The notes: a model not told the origin generated them from the letters alone. A DNA stretch of 64,000 bases from JBDTSW01 sp963807385 (GCA_963807385.1 CAWEBQ010000005.1:82900-146899); one strand, 5' to 3'; positions 8,060-17,229 are shown, counted from the first letter of the stretch. Translations and numbers: made by a program.

Positions 8060-9328
8060 TCGCTCGATCTCCGAAGTATCCGCGACGACCCCGGGCCGGC
8101 GCGAGCCGCGCTGGCTCGCCGAGGGGCGGCGGAGGACCTCGACGAGCTGCTCCGCCTGGACGCCCGCCGGCGTGAGCTCCTGCCGCGGGTTGAGGAGCTC
8201 CGCGCAAGGCAGAACGCCGCGTCCGACGAGATCGCCGAAGCCAAGCGCACCGGGGGTGACGCCGAGCCGCTGATCGCGACGATGCGCGAGGTCTCCGGTG
8301 AGGCGAAGGGGTTGGCCGCCGAGCTGGCTGAGGTCGAGGCGGCTCGCGACCAGCTCGCCGCGAGGCTGCCGAACCTGCCGCACGCCGATGCGCCAGACGG
8401 CAACGAGGACGACGCTGTGACGCTCCGCGAGGTCGGCGAGCGCCCGGAGTTCGCCTTCGATGTCGCCGATCACCTGGACCTCGGCGAGCGCCACGGCTGG
8501 ATCGAGATGGAGAAGGCGGCGGATGCCTCCGGAGCCCGCTTCTCATACCTGCTGGGCGACCTGGTGATGGTTCAGCTGGCGCTCGTGCGGCTGGCCATCG
8601 ACACCGTTCGCCGGGAGGGCTTCGAGCCCGTCGTCCCGCCGGTGCTCGTCCGCGAGCCGGCGCTCTACGGCACCGGGATGTTCCCCGGCGAGCGGGAGAT
8701 GATCTACGAAACGGACGAGCGCGACGACCTCTTCCTCGTGGGTACCTCCGAGGTTTCCCTGGCCGCTCTTCACGCCGGCGAGATCCTGGCGGCGGACGAG
8801 CTGCCGCGGCGCTACGCCGGGATCTCCACCTGCTTCCGCCGCGAGGCGGGCGCCGCGGGCAGGGACACTCGCGGGATCTTCCGCGTCCACCAGTTCGACA
8901 AAGTCGAGATGTTCTCGTTCGTCGAGCCCTCGCGATCGACGGAGGAGCACGAGCGGATCCTCGCGATCGAGGAGGGGATCATGTCGGCGCTCGAGCTTCC
9001 CTACCGGGTCGTGGACATCCCGATCGGAGACCTGGGCGCCCCAGCCGCGCGCAAGTTCGACATCGAGGCGTGGATCCCCAGCCAGGAGCGCTACCGCGAG
9101 CTGACCTCGTGCTCGAATACCACCGACTACCAGGCCCGCCGCCTCGACGCCCGTTTCCGCGCGGAGCCCGAGGCATCGCCCGAGCCGATGCACACCCTGA
9201 ACGGCACGGCGGTGGCGATCGGCCGGACGCTGGTGGCGCTGATCGAGAACGGCCAGCGCGAGGACGGGACCATCGCGCTGCCGCAGGCACTCGTCGACGC
9301 CGGGGCCCCTGCCGGCCTGCCGACCTAG
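8060..9328 (+). CDS. serS: Seryl-tRNA synthetase, start codon apparently damaged
   Basis: Charges tRNA-Ser with serine. The protein begins LDLRSIRDDP and has the N-terminal coiled-coil arm (about residues 30-100), class II motif 2 (TCFRREAGAAGRDTRGIFR, HQFDKVEMF) and motif 3 (LNGTAVAIGRTLVALIEN). The expected first codon, directly before LDLRSIR, is TCG at 8060; an AGGAG ribosome site sits 5 nt upstream (8050-8054). No in-frame ATG, GTG or TTG exists nearby upstream, and the first downstream ATG (8282) would remove most of the arm. A single T-to-C change of TTG would explain this. Confidence 0.93.
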   Translation, partial: SLDLRSIRDDPGPARAALARRGAAEDLDELLRLDARRRELLPRVEELRARQNAASDEIAEAKRTGGDAEPLIATMREVSGEAKGLAAELAEVEAARDQLAARLPNLPHADAPDGNEDDAVTLREVGERPEFAFDVADHLDLGERHGWIEMEKAADASGARFSYLLGDLVMVQLALVRLAIDTVRREGFEPVVPPVLVREPALYGTGMFPGEREMIYETDERDDLFLVGTSEVSLAALHAGEILAADELPRRYAGISTCFRREAGAAGRDTRGIFRVHQFDKVEMFSFVEPSRSTEEHERILAIEEGIMSALELPYRVVDIPIGDLGAPAARKFDIEAWIPSQERYRELTSCSNTTDYQARRLDARFRAEPEASPEPMHTLNGTAVAIGRTLVALIENGQREDGTIALPQALVDAGAPAGLPT

Positions 9329-9804
9329 GCGACCAGCTCCAGGCCGTAGTCCCGGGACAGCTCGACCCTCTCAGGGCCGGGCTCGCCCTCGGGCGGCAGC
9401 GTTCGGCTTCTGGCCGGAACGCTCGTCTCGCGCACCATGTCCTCGAATCCGCCCGGGGTGCAGATGAACAGCAAGCGGCATCCTTCCGGCCCGACCGTGT
9501 AGCGGTGCGGGATGTCGCGCGGGCCCATCGCGTAGTCGCCCGGGCCGGCCTCGATCGTCTGGTCGCCCACCTCGATCGTGACGCTTCCCTCCAGGATCCA
9601 GAAGGCCTCGTCCTCGCGATGGTGGACGTGCAGCGGAGCCTCCGCGCCCGGGGGCTCGGTGACGTCGATGATCGACATCCGCCCGCCGGTCTCGCCAGCG
9701 CTCGTTTTGATCACCGCGAGCGCCCCGGACCACCACAGCGCCTCGCCGCCGTCGCTGGGCACGGCCACCGTCACGGCGGCGGCGCTCTCGTCGCGTGCGG
9801 TCAT
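9325..9804 (-). CDS. Cupin domain protein
   Basis: 159-residue single-domain cupin, a beta-barrel metal-binding fold. Motif 1 is HVHHREDEAFWILEG, which supplies three His/Glu ligands; motif 2 is GDYAMGPRDIPHRY with the last His. The substrate is unknown. The ATG forms an ATGA overlap with the upstream second cupin gene and the stop overlaps the serS stop from the opposite strand. The two cupins and the divergent LysR gene form one regulatory unit. Confidence 0.88.
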   Translation of the reverse strand: MTARDESAAAVTVAVPSDGGEALWWSGALAVIKTSAGETGGRMSIIDVTEPPGAEAPLHVHHREDEAFWILEGSVTIEVGDQTIEAGPGDYAMGPRDIPHRYTVGPEGCRLLFICTPGGFEDMVRETSVPARSRTLPPEGEPGPERVELSRDYGLELVA

Positions 9805-10337
9805 CGCTCCGCTCCGTTCTGCTCGAGGGCGGGCGGCGGCCCGACGGGCTCGCAGTCGTACTTGCGCATCAGGCGCGTGAACTTCTCGGGGTCGGGCATC
9901 GCCGGCGCCGGAGGCGGAGCTCCGGGGATCACCGGCGGCGCCACCTCCTCGAAGAACCCTTCGATTCCAGCAGTCGCGAAGGTCACGAGGACCTCCGCGC
10001 GGGCGGAGTTGACCAGGAACGTGTGCGCCACCCCCTTCGGCACGAGGGCGAAGTCGCCGGCCGAGCACTCGAGGCGCTCCTCGCCGACGAAGATCGAAAC
10101 CGCGCCGTCGAGGACGAAGAACGTCTCGTCGGCGTCGTGGTGGATGTGCAGGGGCGGCGCTGCGCCCCGCGGGTAGTCCATGATCATCTGGAAGAGGCGC
10201 CCGCCCGTCTCGGCGCCGGTCACCTTGTTGCGGTGGCTGCCCACCTCGGCGCCCGGGACGAAGGGCCACCAGACGTCGCCGGCTTGCGTGACTTCAGTGA
10301 GTTGGTTCATGGCACGAGCATCCACCCGCGAGCTCAT
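9801..10337 (-). CDS. Cupin domain protein
   Basis: Up to 178 residues, paralogous to its downstream neighbour. Motif 1 is HIHHDADETFFVLDG and motif 2 is GDFALVPKGVAHTF. The C-terminal extension (about residues 130-178) is Pro-rich and ends in a DPEKFTRLMRKYDCE stretch not seen in the partner. An inner ATG at 10310 (MNQLTEV) is an equally plausible start; neither has a good ribosome site. It is the first gene of a two-cupin operon divergent from LysR. Confidence 0.85.
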   Translation of the reverse strand: MSSRVDARAMNQLTEVTQAGDVWWPFVPGAEVGSHRNKVTGAETGGRLFQMIMDYPRGAAPPLHIHHDADETFFVLDGAVSIFVGEERLECSAGDFALVPKGVAHTFLVNSARAEVLVTFATAGIEGFFEEVAPPVIPGAPPPAPAMPDPEKFTRLMRKYDCEPVGPPPALEQNGAER

Positions 10338-10379
10338 TCCCGCAAGTAAGAGTTGCTATACCGTCCATTCCAGGGAGTT

Positions 10380-11291
10380 ATGCCGGATCTGAAACAGCTA
10401 CGGGTCCTCACCGCCGTCGGGCAGGCGGGATCCTTCTCCGCTGCCGCCGAGGACCTCGACTACACCCAGCCGGCGGTCTCCAAGATCGTTGCCTCGCTGG
10501 AGCTGGAGATGGGAACGATCCTCGTCGACCGTGAGACGAAGCCCATCAGGCTTACCGACGCGGGCGCGGCGCTCGCTCGCCACGGGGACGCGATGTTCGC
10601 GCGGCTCGCCACGGCCGAGGCCGAGGTCCAGGCGATCGCGCAGCTCGAGAGCGGCAGCCTGAGCGTCGGCACGTTCTCGAGTGCGGGCGCAGCGTTCTTC
10701 GTCGACGCCCTGCGCGAGTTCCGCGACGGGCACCCAGGGATCGAGGTCTCGATCTCCGAGGGGATGCCCTCCGCGCTCACCGATCGCGTCCGCGACGCCG
10801 AGCTGGACCTGGCGATCATCTTCGACTTTCCGCAGGCGGGAGAGGATCGCAGCGCCGGGCTTGAGTTCCACCACCTGCTCGACGACCCGCTCGACCTCGT
10901 GCTGCCCGCGGATCATCGCCTCGCAGGCAAGAAGCGGATCGCCTACAGCGAGCTGGGAGGAGAGCGCTGGGTGCTCCCCGACTTCGGCCCCGAGAGCCCG
11001 ACCATGAAGGTCCTCGACCGCGGATGCGCGGCCGCCGGGTTCGAGCCCGAGATCGTGTGCCGGGTAAACGACTGCGACATGACCCTGGCGATGGTGGCTG
11101 CCGGCGAAGGGATCTCGGTCCTGCCACGACTGATGCTGCCGACCGATCATCCCCGGATCCGGACCAGGCCACTGGCCGAGATGCCGCCCATCCGCCGCAT
11201 CGGAGCCGTGCGACTCCCGAGCCGCTATCTCACCCCCTCGACCCAGCGGTTCCTGTCGCTGCTCGAGGGAGCCGCGGCACGGTACGCCTAA
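10380..11291 (+). CDS. LysR-family transcriptional regulator
   Basis: 303 residues. The N-terminal winged helix-turn-helix matches the family (LRVLTAVGQAGSFSAAAEDL then QPAVSKIVASLE), followed by a periplasmic-binding-protein-like effector domain from about residue 90. ATG 10380 begins MPDLKQLRVL; an AGGGAG site lies just upstream and a TATACC -10-like element at 10357. By analogy with LysR divergons it probably controls the two divergent cupin genes and itself, with an operator in the 42-69 bp gap. The effector cannot be read from sequence. Confidence 0.92.
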   Translation: MPDLKQLRVLTAVGQAGSFSAAAEDLDYTQPAVSKIVASLELEMGTILVDRETKPIRLTDAGAALARHGDAMFARLATAEAEVQAIAQLESGSLSVGTFSSAGAAFFVDALREFRDGHPGIEVSISEGMPSALTDRVRDAELDLAIIFDFPQAGEDRSAGLEFHHLLDDPLDLVLPADHRLAGKKRIAYSELGGERWVLPDFGPESPTMKVLDRGCAAAGFEPEIVCRVNDCDMTLAMVAAGEGISVLPRLMLPTDHPRIRTRPLAEMPPIRRIGAVRLPSRYLTPSTQRFLSLLEGAAARYA

Positions 11292-12139
11292 GCGCCCCCG
11301 GCCTCGATCACCCGCACGAGCTCCGCGCCCTTCCCAGAGACCTCGAAGCGGTCGGCAAAGTCGATCGGACGGTGGAGCTCGGCGGTCGCGAAGCCGCAGC
11401 CGACGAGCGCGGCCTCGGCCTCCTCCGCGGAGTCGAAGTGCAGCTCCACCTCCCCCCGCACGAACACGCCGAGCGCCCGCTTGAACGCCCGGGCGGCGCC
11501 CCCCGGGTTCTCGCCGCCCAGGTGGAGGTCGGACAGGTAGAGGCCATCCGGGAAGACCGAGAGCGCCGCCGAGGTCCGCCGCCACAGTCCCAGGACCCCG
11601 TCGAGGTCGAGGTAGGCGATCAGGCCCTCGGTGATCACGGCGAGGCCGCGGCGGGGATCGAGCTCGGCGGCGATCGCCCCGATGCTGTTCGGACCCGAGT
11701 CCGACAGTGCATCGATGTCCACCACCCGGTGGTGCGCGTTCAGGGAGCCGGCGCGCTCGAGTGCCGAGCGCTTGCGAGCCGCCATCGCCGGGAGGTCTGC
11801 CTCGACGTAGTCGATCGCCGCGCCGTGGTCGCGGGCGAAGCGCCATCCGCGGGGCGACATGCCGGTCGCGACCTCCAGCACCTGCGAGACCCGTCCCTCG
11901 ACGATCGCGTTCTCGAGAAGGTGGTCGATCAGCCGGTGGCGGGCCAGCAGGAACTGCTCCAGCGTGACGCCGCCGGATGCCCGTGACAGCGCCATCGCGG
12001 GCCGGAGCGCGTTGAACGAAAGTCGGCCGAAGCCCGTCGCGAGCTCGGGCGTGGAGAGTCCGTTGCGCGTCCAGACCGCCCCGGTGTAGTGCGCGGTGGG
12101 GCTGATCGAGTCCGAGCCGGCGGGCGGCGGCCCGGTCAC
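11288..12139 (-). CDS. Class I SAM-dependent methyltransferase, leucine carboxyl methyltransferase (LCM/PPM1) type
   Basis: 283 residues. The SAM site reads VLEVATGMSPRGWRFA, followed by YVEADLPAMAARKRSAL and ELDPRRGLAVITEGLIAYLD, an arrangement typical of the LCM/PPM1-like O-methyltransferases widespread in actinobacteria. The substrate is unknown. It follows msrB by 10 bp and is likely co-transcribed. Its stop overlaps the LysR stop from the opposite strand. Confidence 0.85.
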   Translation of the reverse strand: MTGPPPAGSDSISPTAHYTGAVWTRNGLSTPELATGFGRLSFNALRPAMALSRASGGVTLEQFLLARHRLIDHLLENAIVEGRVSQVLEVATGMSPRGWRFARDHGAAIDYVEADLPAMAARKRSALERAGSLNAHHRVVDIDALSDSGPNSIGAIAAELDPRRGLAVITEGLIAYLDLDGVLGLWRRTSAALSVFPDGLYLSDLHLGGENPGGAARAFKRALGVFVRGEVELHFDSAEEAEAALVGCGFATAELHRPIDFADRFEVSGKGAELVRVIEAGGA

Positions 12140-12149
12140 GGTCGCCCTC

Positions 12150-12545
12150 CTAGGTGGCCTTGTCGAAGTCCAGCGAACAGGAGTTGATGCAGTAGCGCAG
12201 GCCGTCCGGCCCGGGTCCGTCCTCGAAGACGTGACCCAGGTGCCCGCCGCATCGCGAGCAGACGACCTCGGTGCGGCGCATGAACAGCGAGTTGTCGGGC
12301 CGGGTCTCGACGGCGTCGTGGTTCGCCGGGTCGTAGAAGCTCGGCCAGCCGGTGCCGGAGTCGAACTTGGTGTCGGAGCTGAAGAGCTCCTGCCCGCAGC
12401 CCTTGCACCGGTACATGCCGTCGTCCTTGTTGTCCCAGTGGGCGCCGGTGAAGGCGCGCTCGGTCCCCTGCTTCCGCAGGATCTCGAACTCCTCGGGGCT
12501 CAGCTCCTCGCGCCACTCGGCCTCCGTCTTTGAAAGCTTCTCCAC
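12150..12545 (-). CDS. msrB: Peptide-methionine (R)-S-oxide reductase MsrB
   Basis: Repairs oxidised methionine (R-sulfoxide) in proteins using thioredoxin. The 131 residues include the two zinc CxxC pairs (CKGC and CSRC), GTGWPSFYDP, HLGHVFEDGP and the catalytic cysteine in RYCINS. A GGAGGA ribosome site precedes the GTG start by 3-4 nt. It heads a two-gene unit with the methyltransferase. Confidence 0.96.
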   Translation of the reverse strand: MEKLSKTEAEWREELSPEEFEILRKQGTERAFTGAHWDNKDDGMYRCKGCGQELFSSDTKFDSGTGWPSFYDPANHDAVETRPDNSLFMRRTEVVCSRCGGHLGHVFEDGPGPDGLRYCINSCSLDFDKAT

Positions 12546-12626
12546 TGTTCCTCCTGATTATCGGTTGTGCAGGTTAGTCCCGCCGGGACCCTCGGCATTA
12601 CGAGCGCCGCGATCGGGGGTCCTTCC

Positions 12627-12632
12627 TAGTAT
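12627..12632 (+). promoter_or_regulatory. -10 element TAGTAT, 8 nt before GTG 12641
   Basis: TAGTAT is followed by eight bases and the GTG start of the thioesterase-like gene, with no ribosome site between. A leaderless transcript is likely. Confidence 0.55.
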
Positions 12633-12640
12633 CCGTCGCC

Positions 12641-13477
12641 GTGGTCGCGCCGCTCCAGAGCTTCTACACCGCCGACGGCGAGGGCTTCGCCTCCGCGGAG
12701 CTCACCCGGGGACCCTGGGATCCGGGCTCCCAGCACGCCGGCCCTCCGGCCGCGCTGATCGGTCGGGAGATCGAGCGGCTGCCTGCGCCGGCGCCTATGC
12801 AGGTCGGCCGGATCACCTTCGAGATCCTGCGACCGGTGCCCATTGCGCCCCTGCGCGTGGGGGCGGAGGTGGTTCGCCCGGGGCGCCGGGTGGAGATGGT
12901 GGAGGCGACGCTCCACGCGGCCGATGAGCTTCTGATCCGCGCGCGGGCCTGGCGCCTGCGGGCCGGCGAGGTCGCCCTGTCCGAGGGACTGTGCAGCACC
13001 GAGCAGCCGGCGATGGGCTCCTCCTCGCCCCAGGTCCTGCGCCCCGGCTGGACCCCGAGGCCTCCCGAGGAATGCGAGGAGGGGGATTTCTTCCCCACCG
13101 GTCAGGCGGTCGGCTATCACACGGCGATGGAGTACCGCTTCGCGGAGGGGGCCTTCCTCGAGCCCGGTCCGGCCCAGGCCTGGATGCGGATGCGCCACCC
13201 GTTGGTGGCCGGGGAGGAGCCCACGCCGTTGCAGCGGGTGCTCACGGCCGCCGACTCCGGCAACGGGGTCAGCTCGACGCTCGACTGGAGCCGCTACCTC
13301 TTCATCAACGTTGATCTCTCCGTGCATCTCGCGCGCCTGCCCGAGGGTGAGTGGGTGGGGCTCGACGCGATCACGATTCCGGAGCCGAGGGGCGTCGGGA
13401 TCACCGACACGGCGCTGTTCGACGAGCGCGGCCCCCTCGGGCGCGCCGCCCAGACGCTGCTCGTCGCCGAGCGGTAG
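12641..13477 (+). CDS. Acyl-CoA thioesterase-like protein, double hotdog
   Basis: 278 residues with two predicted hotdog halves. The first half contains the loop GPWDPGSQHAGPPAALIGRE and an RITFEILRPVPIAPL strand; the second half has DSGNGVSSTLDW and LFINVDLSVHLAR. These match the thioesterase-family proteins of actinobacteria that hydrolyse or bind acyl-CoA. No neighbour points to a specific acyl chain. Confidence 0.8.
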   Translation: MVAPLQSFYTADGEGFASAELTRGPWDPGSQHAGPPAALIGREIERLPAPAPMQVGRITFEILRPVPIAPLRVGAEVVRPGRRVEMVEATLHAADELLIRARAWRLRAGEVALSEGLCSTEQPAMGSSSPQVLRPGWTPRPPEECEEGDFFPTGQAVGYHTAMEYRFAEGAFLEPGPAQAWMRMRHPLVAGEEPTPLQRVLTAADSGNGVSSTLDWSRYLFINVDLSVHLARLPEGEWVGLDAITIPEPRGVGITDTALFDERGPLGRAAQTLLVAER

Positions 13478-13558
13478 CCACCCCCGAGCGGGCGGGGTTT
13501 CGATGGCGAGCGCAGTCCCCCCTCCATTCTCCGCCGAATGAAACCGCGAGGAGCGGGT

Positions 13559-14065
13559 ATGGGTGCCACCGTGGACAAGCGCTTAACGGGCATCTACCTT
13601 CAGGACCATCTCGCGGGATCGACGACGGGTACCGAGCTGGCCAGGCGCGCCGCCGGGAGCAACGAGGGCACGGAGCTGGGTTCGTTTCTCGCACGCCTCT
13701 CCGACGAGATCGAGCAGGATCGCGAGTCGCTCCTCGCGGTGATGGAGGAGCTGGGCGTGCGCGACGACAAGGTCAAGAACTCGGTGGCGTGGGGCGCCGA
13801 GAAGCTCGGGCGTCTGAAGCCGAACGGGCGGCTGCTCAGCTACTCACCCCTGTCTCGCGTGGTCGAGCTCGAGGGCCTTCACGTCGGGATCTCGGGGAAG
13901 CTCTCGCTGTGGCAGTCGCTGGAGGCGGCCGATGGGGGCGAGATCTCGTCGGTGGACCTGATCGACCTGATCGCCCGGGCGCAAGCTCAGCTGGCCGAGC
14001 TGGAGCCGTACAGGGCGGCGGCAGCGGCCACCGCGTTCGCCGGGGAGCCGGCGAGGAGCGCCTGA
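13559..14065 (+). CDS. Conserved alpha-helical protein, unknown function
   Basis: 168 residues, strongly predicted all-helical and possibly a ferritin-like four-helix bundle. Notable stretches are LQDHLAGSTTGTELARRAAG, the acidic helix LSDEIEQDRESLLAVMEEL, and a well-formed SYSPLSRVVELEGLHVGI segment. I recognise the type as a conserved actinobacterial hypothetical but cannot assign a function. ATG 13559 has AGGAG five bases upstream; the ATG at 13538 has none. It is a single gene, convergent with the hydrolase. Confidence 0.72.
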   Translation: MGATVDKRLTGIYLQDHLAGSTTGTELARRAAGSNEGTELGSFLARLSDEIEQDRESLLAVMEELGVRDDKVKNSVAWGAEKLGRLKPNGRLLSYSPLSRVVELEGLHVGISGKLSLWQSLEAADGGEISSVDLIDLIARAQAQLAELEPYRAAAAATAFAGEPARSA

Positions 14066-14072
14066 GCCCGGG

Positions 14073-15110
14073 CTAGGCGGACGCGGTCTTCGCCCGCCGG
14101 CGAGCCCGCCTCGGGGCGGTCTCGGTGAGCAGGCGACGGAGCTCGGCGGTGACGATCTCGTCGGCCTCGAGCGGGACCATGTGGCCGGAGCGATCCGCGA
14201 TCACCACCTCGGGCGAGGCGGGCAGCAGGTCGGCCAGCCTGTCCGCGTGCATCGGCGGCGTCATCTTGTCCCGGGCCCCGGCGATGACGGTCGCGGGGAC
14301 CTCGAGGCTGGCGAGGCCGTCGTAGACGTCCAGCTTGGTGAGCGTGCCGCCGCTCAACCCTCGCACCCTCCGGGGGCAGTTGCGGACCATCGCGCTGACG
14401 AGCGCGACGTCGTCGGCCCTGGCGTCGGGGCCGAACGCGAGGTATCTGACGCCGGCGCGCACGACGCTCTCCGGCGCCCCGGCGAACGGGATCTCGGTGG
14501 AGAGCAGGGCGACCTCGATCGTCTCCTTGGCGCTGCCGAGCGGGACCGGCGCCCGCACGACGAGGCTCTCGCTGACGAGATCCCCGAGCCCGGTGCCGAT
14601 CATCCCCACGGCGGCGCATCGCTTGGGTACACGCTCGGGGTGGCGGAGCCCCCAGGCGCCGATCGTCATGGCGCCCATCGAGTGCCCCGCCATAACCGCG
14701 CGCTCGCCCTTTGCCAGGCTCGACTCCAGCACGGCGTCGAGGTCGTCCGCGAAGGCCTCGATCGAGTAGTCGAGGGTGGGGGCCAGGCCGCTCCGGCCGT
14801 GCCCGCGGAGGTCGAAGGTGATCACGCGGTACTCGTCTGCGAGCTGATCGATCTGCCGGTGCCAGAGCTCGATCGAGCACATCCAGGCGTGGATCAGGAC
14901 CAGGGGCTGCCCGTCCTCCGGGCCGAACTCGGCGACGTGGATCTCGGTGCCGTCGAGGCTGGTGACGGAGCGCTCGCGACCACCGTCGATCGAGACCGGC
15001 AGCTGCACGGGCCCGGCGTCTCGCGCGCGGGAGAACAGCCAGGCGGCGGCGCCCGCGGCGGCGGCGCCCGCGGCGGCGGCTGCGAGTCTTCGGCCCCGTC
15101 GCTCGCTCAC
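14073..15110 (-). CDS. Alpha/beta hydrolase, membrane-anchored
   Basis: 345 residues. An N-terminal hydrophobic Ala/Gly segment (about 9-27) looks like a signal anchor. The hydrolase domain has the oxyanion region LIHAWMC, FDLRGHGRSG, nucleophile elbow GHSMG, an acid in GARDKMTP and the catalytic His in DRSGHMVPLE. The substrate is unknown. Its ATGA overlap with the preceding mini-membrane gene places it last in a three-gene operon. Confidence 0.87.
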   Translation of the reverse strand: MSERRGRRLAAAAAGAAAAGAAAWLFSRARDAGPVQLPVSIDGGRERSVTSLDGTEIHVAEFGPEDGQPLVLIHAWMCSIELWHRQIDQLADEYRVITFDLRGHGRSGLAPTLDYSIEAFADDLDAVLESSLAKGERAVMAGHSMGAMTIGAWGLRHPERVPKRCAAVGMIGTGLGDLVSESLVVRAPVPLGSAKETIEVALLSTEIPFAGAPESVVRAGVRYLAFGPDARADDVALVSAMVRNCPRRVRGLSGGTLTKLDVYDGLASLEVPATVIAGARDKMTPPMHADRLADLLPASPEVVIADRSGHMVPLEADEIVTAELRRLLTETAPRRARRRAKTASA

Positions 15111-15280
15111 GCCGAGGAGCTTGTCGGATCGTCGCCCCGGCCGTCGGCCGCCCGGGACCCCAGGCGGTCGCGAGCGACCAGGAAGAGCAGCCCGATCACG
15201 ATCACGATCATCGGGACCACGAACGGGAGGGCGCTCACCACATCGCCGTGGTCGGCGAGGGGAAGCAGGACACCGCTCAT
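15107..15280 (-). CDS. 57-residue single-span membrane protein
   Basis: A short gene between two others with start-stop overlaps on both sides (TGATG upstream, ATGA downstream). The product has one hydrophobic segment (ALPFVVPMIVIVIGLLFLVA, about 15-34) and a charged, Arg/Asp-rich tail. Function unknown; it may be an accessory subunit of the large membrane protein encoded just upstream. Confidence 0.65.
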   Translation of the reverse strand: MSGVLLPLADHGDVVSALPFVVPMIVIVIGLLFLVARDRLGSRAADGRGDDPTSSSA

Positions 15281-17130
15281 CACGACGCCTCGATCGGGCC
15301 GCCGACGCGCGGCCTTGGGCGTCGCTCCTGCGCCCGCCTCGCCGCGGCTCCCTCGGCTGTGACCGCGAGTCGGTGCAGGCCCCATGCGATCAGCGCCAGG
15401 AACGCGAGCGTGATCGCCAGCACCACCGCGTAGGCGGCGGCCCACACGCCCGGGGCGGCGGTGAGCTGCTCGCGCTGGAGAATCTCGTGGTCGGCCACGA
15501 ACTCACGGGTCACGCCGGTCGTGGCCGGCACCTCCTGGACGGGAATCGCATCGTCCGACGGCAGGTACACCGGCAGGCCGGTGAGCGAGTTGCCCTCGTG
15601 CAGGCGCACGAGCGTCTTCCAGTCGTCGTTCAGCGGGACCGGGCCGGAGGTCCGGTAGGTGCCCGGCTGCCCGGTGGGCTGCATGTCCTCGAGCACCAGC
15701 CCGCCGCCCTGCCACGAGATCGCCTGGAACCAGTCGGCGTTCTCGGCGGCCTGAGGCGGGTCGATTGCCACCGTCACGATGCCCTCGCGCTCGCCGGGGG
15801 AGCCCGACTCCGCGATCGAGATCGTGCCGCGGATGCCCTCGTCGGCAGGCTTCTGGAGCCCGAACACGACCAGGCCCGCGACCACGGCGGCGCCGGCGAT
15901 CGCACCGGTACGCATCGAGTGGGTGCGGGGCAGGCGGTCCGAGGCCAGGTGCGCTCCCATCCAGGCGCCGAGCAGCGACGCGGGGATCGCCATCGCGAAG
16001 CCCAGGATGGCGCCCTCGGGCAGCAGCTCGGTCGGCCAGGGGATCGGCATCATGATCTGGGACCAGGCCCACTCCACGGCGAGCCCGACGGTGCCGATGC
16101 CCGCGCCGGCGTACAGGGCGAAGCGCAGCGGCCTCTCCGAGCTCACCCTGAGGGCGATCAGCTCGACGACGACCGCGGAAGCCAGATAGAGCGGGAAGTA
16201 GGGCGTGGTCTGGCCGAGGATCGGCCCGACGATGATCGCGATCCCGCCGCGGATGGCGATGAAGAACAGTGCCGCTCCGATCGCGGCTCCCTTGCCGAGC
16301 CAGACGCGGGCGGCGACCAGCGCGACGCCGGAGGCGAGCATGACCAGCATCGGGGCGAAGACGAAGCGAAACTGCGGAACGCCGAAGTCGAACTCGGCCT
16401 GGAAGGTCGACAGCCCGAGCAGGAAGGCGCCCGTGAGCGCGACGTTGCGGACCCACAGGACCCAGCTCGTGCCGTGCTCGGGCCGGTCGGCGGCGGTGTT
16501 GGCGCGGCTGCCCTCGACCAACAGGACGGCCAGGCCGATGAGCGTCATCGAGGCGCCGCCGATCAGCATCAGATGGGTGGGCCCCCACAGGGTCACGTCC
16601 TGGCCGAAGAGCCGGTGCCAGACATCGTCGAGGGGAAATCCCACGAGCGAGAACGCGCCGCAGGCGGCGATCAGGACGCCGCCGATCGGTGCGTACCAGT
16701 CGCCGGTGATCCGAACCGAGGTGGGCCCGGGGCGCTCCTTCGGCATCACGATCGCCAGGAAGCCGGCCGCGAAAACGCCGAACAGGCCGCCCAGGATCGC
16801 GTAGTGGGCGGGGTTCGCCAGCGGCCCCTCGTCGCGGCCGTTGTCGATGTGGAGCGAGATGTCCCAGAGCATCCCGAACAGGGCGAGCAGCAGCGAGCCG
16901 GTGATGATGCCGGCCGGCAGCGCCGCCCACGAAGGTATGCCCGAGACGCGCTCGGCGAACGCGCCGAGCCGGTCGAGTAGGTCGGTTCGCCCGGTCCGGT
17001 GCCCGTAGCCGAGCGCGAAGAGACCGCCGGTGACGATCGTCGCGGCGGTGGTGGCGAGGATTACCTGGCCGATCGCGGCGCCGCCGGCGGGGGGGCTCGC
17101 CTGGGCCAGAAGGGGGATGAGGTCGGTCAT
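15280..17130 (-). CDS. Large polytopic membrane protein with extracytoplasmic domain, unknown function
   Basis: 616 residues with around a dozen hydrophobic segments up to about residue 430, then a soluble beta-rich domain (about 440-560, including WFQAISWQGGGLVLEDMQ), then one more transmembrane helix (about 570-592) and an Arg-rich tail. The first loop carries the conserved-looking WDISLHIDNGRDEGPLANP. The soluble insert could bind a ligand or metal. Family not recognised. AGGAG sits 6 nt before the ATG. The divergent MerR gene 126 bp away may regulate it. Confidence 0.7.
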   Translation of the reverse strand: MTDLIPLLAQASPPAGGAAIGQVILATTAATIVTGGLFALGYGHRTGRTDLLDRLGAFAERVSGIPSWAALPAGIITGSLLLALFGMLWDISLHIDNGRDEGPLANPAHYAILGGLFGVFAAGFLAIVMPKERPGPTSVRITGDWYAPIGGVLIAACGAFSLVGFPLDDVWHRLFGQDVTLWGPTHLMLIGGASMTLIGLAVLLVEGSRANTAADRPEHGTSWVLWVRNVALTGAFLLGLSTFQAEFDFGVPQFRFVFAPMLVMLASGVALVAARVWLGKGAAIGAALFFIAIRGGIAIIVGPILGQTTPYFPLYLASAVVVELIALRVSSERPLRFALYAGAGIGTVGLAVEWAWSQIMMPIPWPTELLPEGAILGFAMAIPASLLGAWMGAHLASDRLPRTHSMRTGAIAGAAVVAGLVVFGLQKPADEGIRGTISIAESGSPGEREGIVTVAIDPPQAAENADWFQAISWQGGGLVLEDMQPTGQPGTYRTSGPVPLNDDWKTLVRLHEGNSLTGLPVYLPSDDAIPVQEVPATTGVTREFVADHEILQREQLTAAPGVWAAAYAVVLAITLAFLALIAWGLHRLAVTAEGAAARRAQERRPRPRVGGPIEAS

Positions 17131-17209
17131 TCGAGTCTCCTAGTCTGAAAAGTTCGTTGCCCGTGAATTCGTGGGCGTTGGGGAGGTCTACACCTGCCCT
17201 GTACCCGAC

Positions 17210-17229
17210 GTTACATCACTTCATGTCAC
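17210..17229. promoter_or_regulatory. Operator-like dyad GTTACAT-N6-ATGTCAC
   Basis: An inverted repeat with six of seven bases matching per arm lies in the divergent gap between the membrane-protein operon and the MerR gene. It sits where the -35 of the MerR promoter (-10 TATCGT at 17242-17247, nine bases before ATG) would be. It is a plausible MerR autoregulatory site. Confidence 0.5.

Noticed and set aside
14947..16980. 677-codon plus-strand open frame opposite the polytopic membrane protein
   Set aside because: Low-complexity Arg/Gly/Asp composition typical of antisense frames; the minus strand encodes clear transmembrane helices.
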